Assembly: GCA_046296415.1 (NCBI GenBank)
Contig: JBKBLN010000002.1
Span: 496,001-560,000, forward strand
DNA length: 64,000 nucleotides
Origin: CAYNRA01 sp046296415
GTDB taxonomy: Bacteria > Bacteroidota > Bacteroidia > Cytophagales > Spirosomataceae
Direction: 5' to 3'
How positions within the stretch are numbered: the stretch's first letter is position 1; each line of letters starts with the position of its first letter. The notes below the pieces were generated by a model. It was not told where the DNA came from. It was given only the letters and a program-made list of their open reading frames with translations, and did not search any database. Position numbers and translations under genes: made by a program. Below, one piece after another: positions 63,717 through 64,000 of this stretch.

Positions 63717-64000
63717 GTGATATTCTATCCATTTTTCGAAAAATTGCGTTCCTAGAGGGATGTTCATTTCTCGCTTTAGGCATCACCATGCCGCTAAAAT
63801 ATAAGTTTGACATGCCGACACCCAATTACTGGGTGGGGATGATCCACGGGGCACTTTTTATTGCGTATGTGATTCTGCTGCTTTGGGTCTGGAAAAAGTA
63901 TCGATGGAAGTTTAGTCTAGTTTTTTGGTCTGGCCTAGCTAGCCTAATTCCTTTCGGTACTTTTATAGCCGATAAACTAATTTTCCACCCGGCGGCGAAG
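63713..64000 (+). CDS. DUF3817 membrane protein, 3' end outside window
   Basis: The ATG at 63713 overlaps the previous stop. The 96 residues present, up to the window end, contain FRKIAFLEGCSFLALGITMP, WVGMIHGALFIAYVILLLWV and IPFGTFIADKLIFHP, the DUF3817 pattern with three membrane segments. The family is usually about 100 residues, so only a few are missing. The function is unknown. Confidence 0.85.
   Translation, partial: MSDILSIFRKIAFLEGCSFLALGITMPLKYKFDMPTPNYWVGMIHGALFIAYVILLLWVWKKYRWKFSLVFWSGLASLIPFGTFIADKLIFHPAAK

Overview
The window is a gene-dense chromosomal segment from a member of the Bacteroidota, most likely the order Cytophagales (inference). The signs are: a gliding-motility lipoprotein gene gldH next to a PSP1/RicT gene, the families DUF4254, DUF2911, DUF3817 and HmuY, an almost complete lack of Shine-Dalgarno sequences, and repeated use of the Bacteroidota promoter pattern TTTG (-33) / TAnnTTTG (-7) a few tens of bases before starts. 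No IS element, prophage, CRISPR array, tRNA or rRNA gene was found. Most of the window is core metabolism with a few accessory islands.

Layout. 1-5126 (minus): end of a CBM48-like gene, then a run read as purD-ricT-gldH-LonN-hemB. 5358-12969 (plus): a complete haem-acquisition operon headed by its own Fur regulator (fur, TonB receptor, HmuY lipoprotein, periplasmic binding protein, permease, ATPase, HmuS), with a dyad operator inside the first promoter and a strong hairpin at the end. 13060-18531 (plus): Gfo/Idh oxidoreductase, an orphan BatB/BatC-like pair, purC, an AlaA-type aminotransferase and DUF456. 18522-26620 (minus): a LysM protein with a degenerate transglycosylase domain, pgi, an SDR, a vanadium haloperoxidase lipoprotein, a sterol-desaturase-family enzyme and pgk. 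26824-30249: rpsF-rpsR-rplI, a cytochrome c, DUF4254 and a glycosyltransferase 9. 30251-40194: recQ, kpsF-nadB, a second sterol-desaturase-family enzyme, an MFS transporter with upp, and lptB with an M23 peptidase.

40195-43267 is the most distinctive accessory island: a chromate-resistance cluster whose regulator fuses a ChrB C-terminal domain to an AraC-type DNA-binding domain, followed by a small predicted outer-membrane protein and the ChrA efflux pump. A perfect palindrome lies upstream of the regulator and a very long hairpin closes the cluster.

43274-54767: gltA; an M28 peptidase, an unrecognised protein and miaA in one tightly packed minus-strand run; a TPR-like protein; DUF2911; an ATP-grasp ligase with a porin; corC-pyrE; a Nudix protein. 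54736-64000: coaD, an overlapping ROK kinase / CHAP / Qnr-like pentapeptide trio, an aldo-keto reductase, an S10 peptidase, a Prx6 peroxiredoxin, and a run of ABC ATPase, FtsX-type permease, a DUF3299-like secreted protein, a beta-barrel-like protein and DUF3817 that resembles zinc-related loci in other bacteria.

Convergent genes are almost always separated by one shared bidirectional hairpin terminator; in one case (porin/pyrE) both stop codons sit in its loop.
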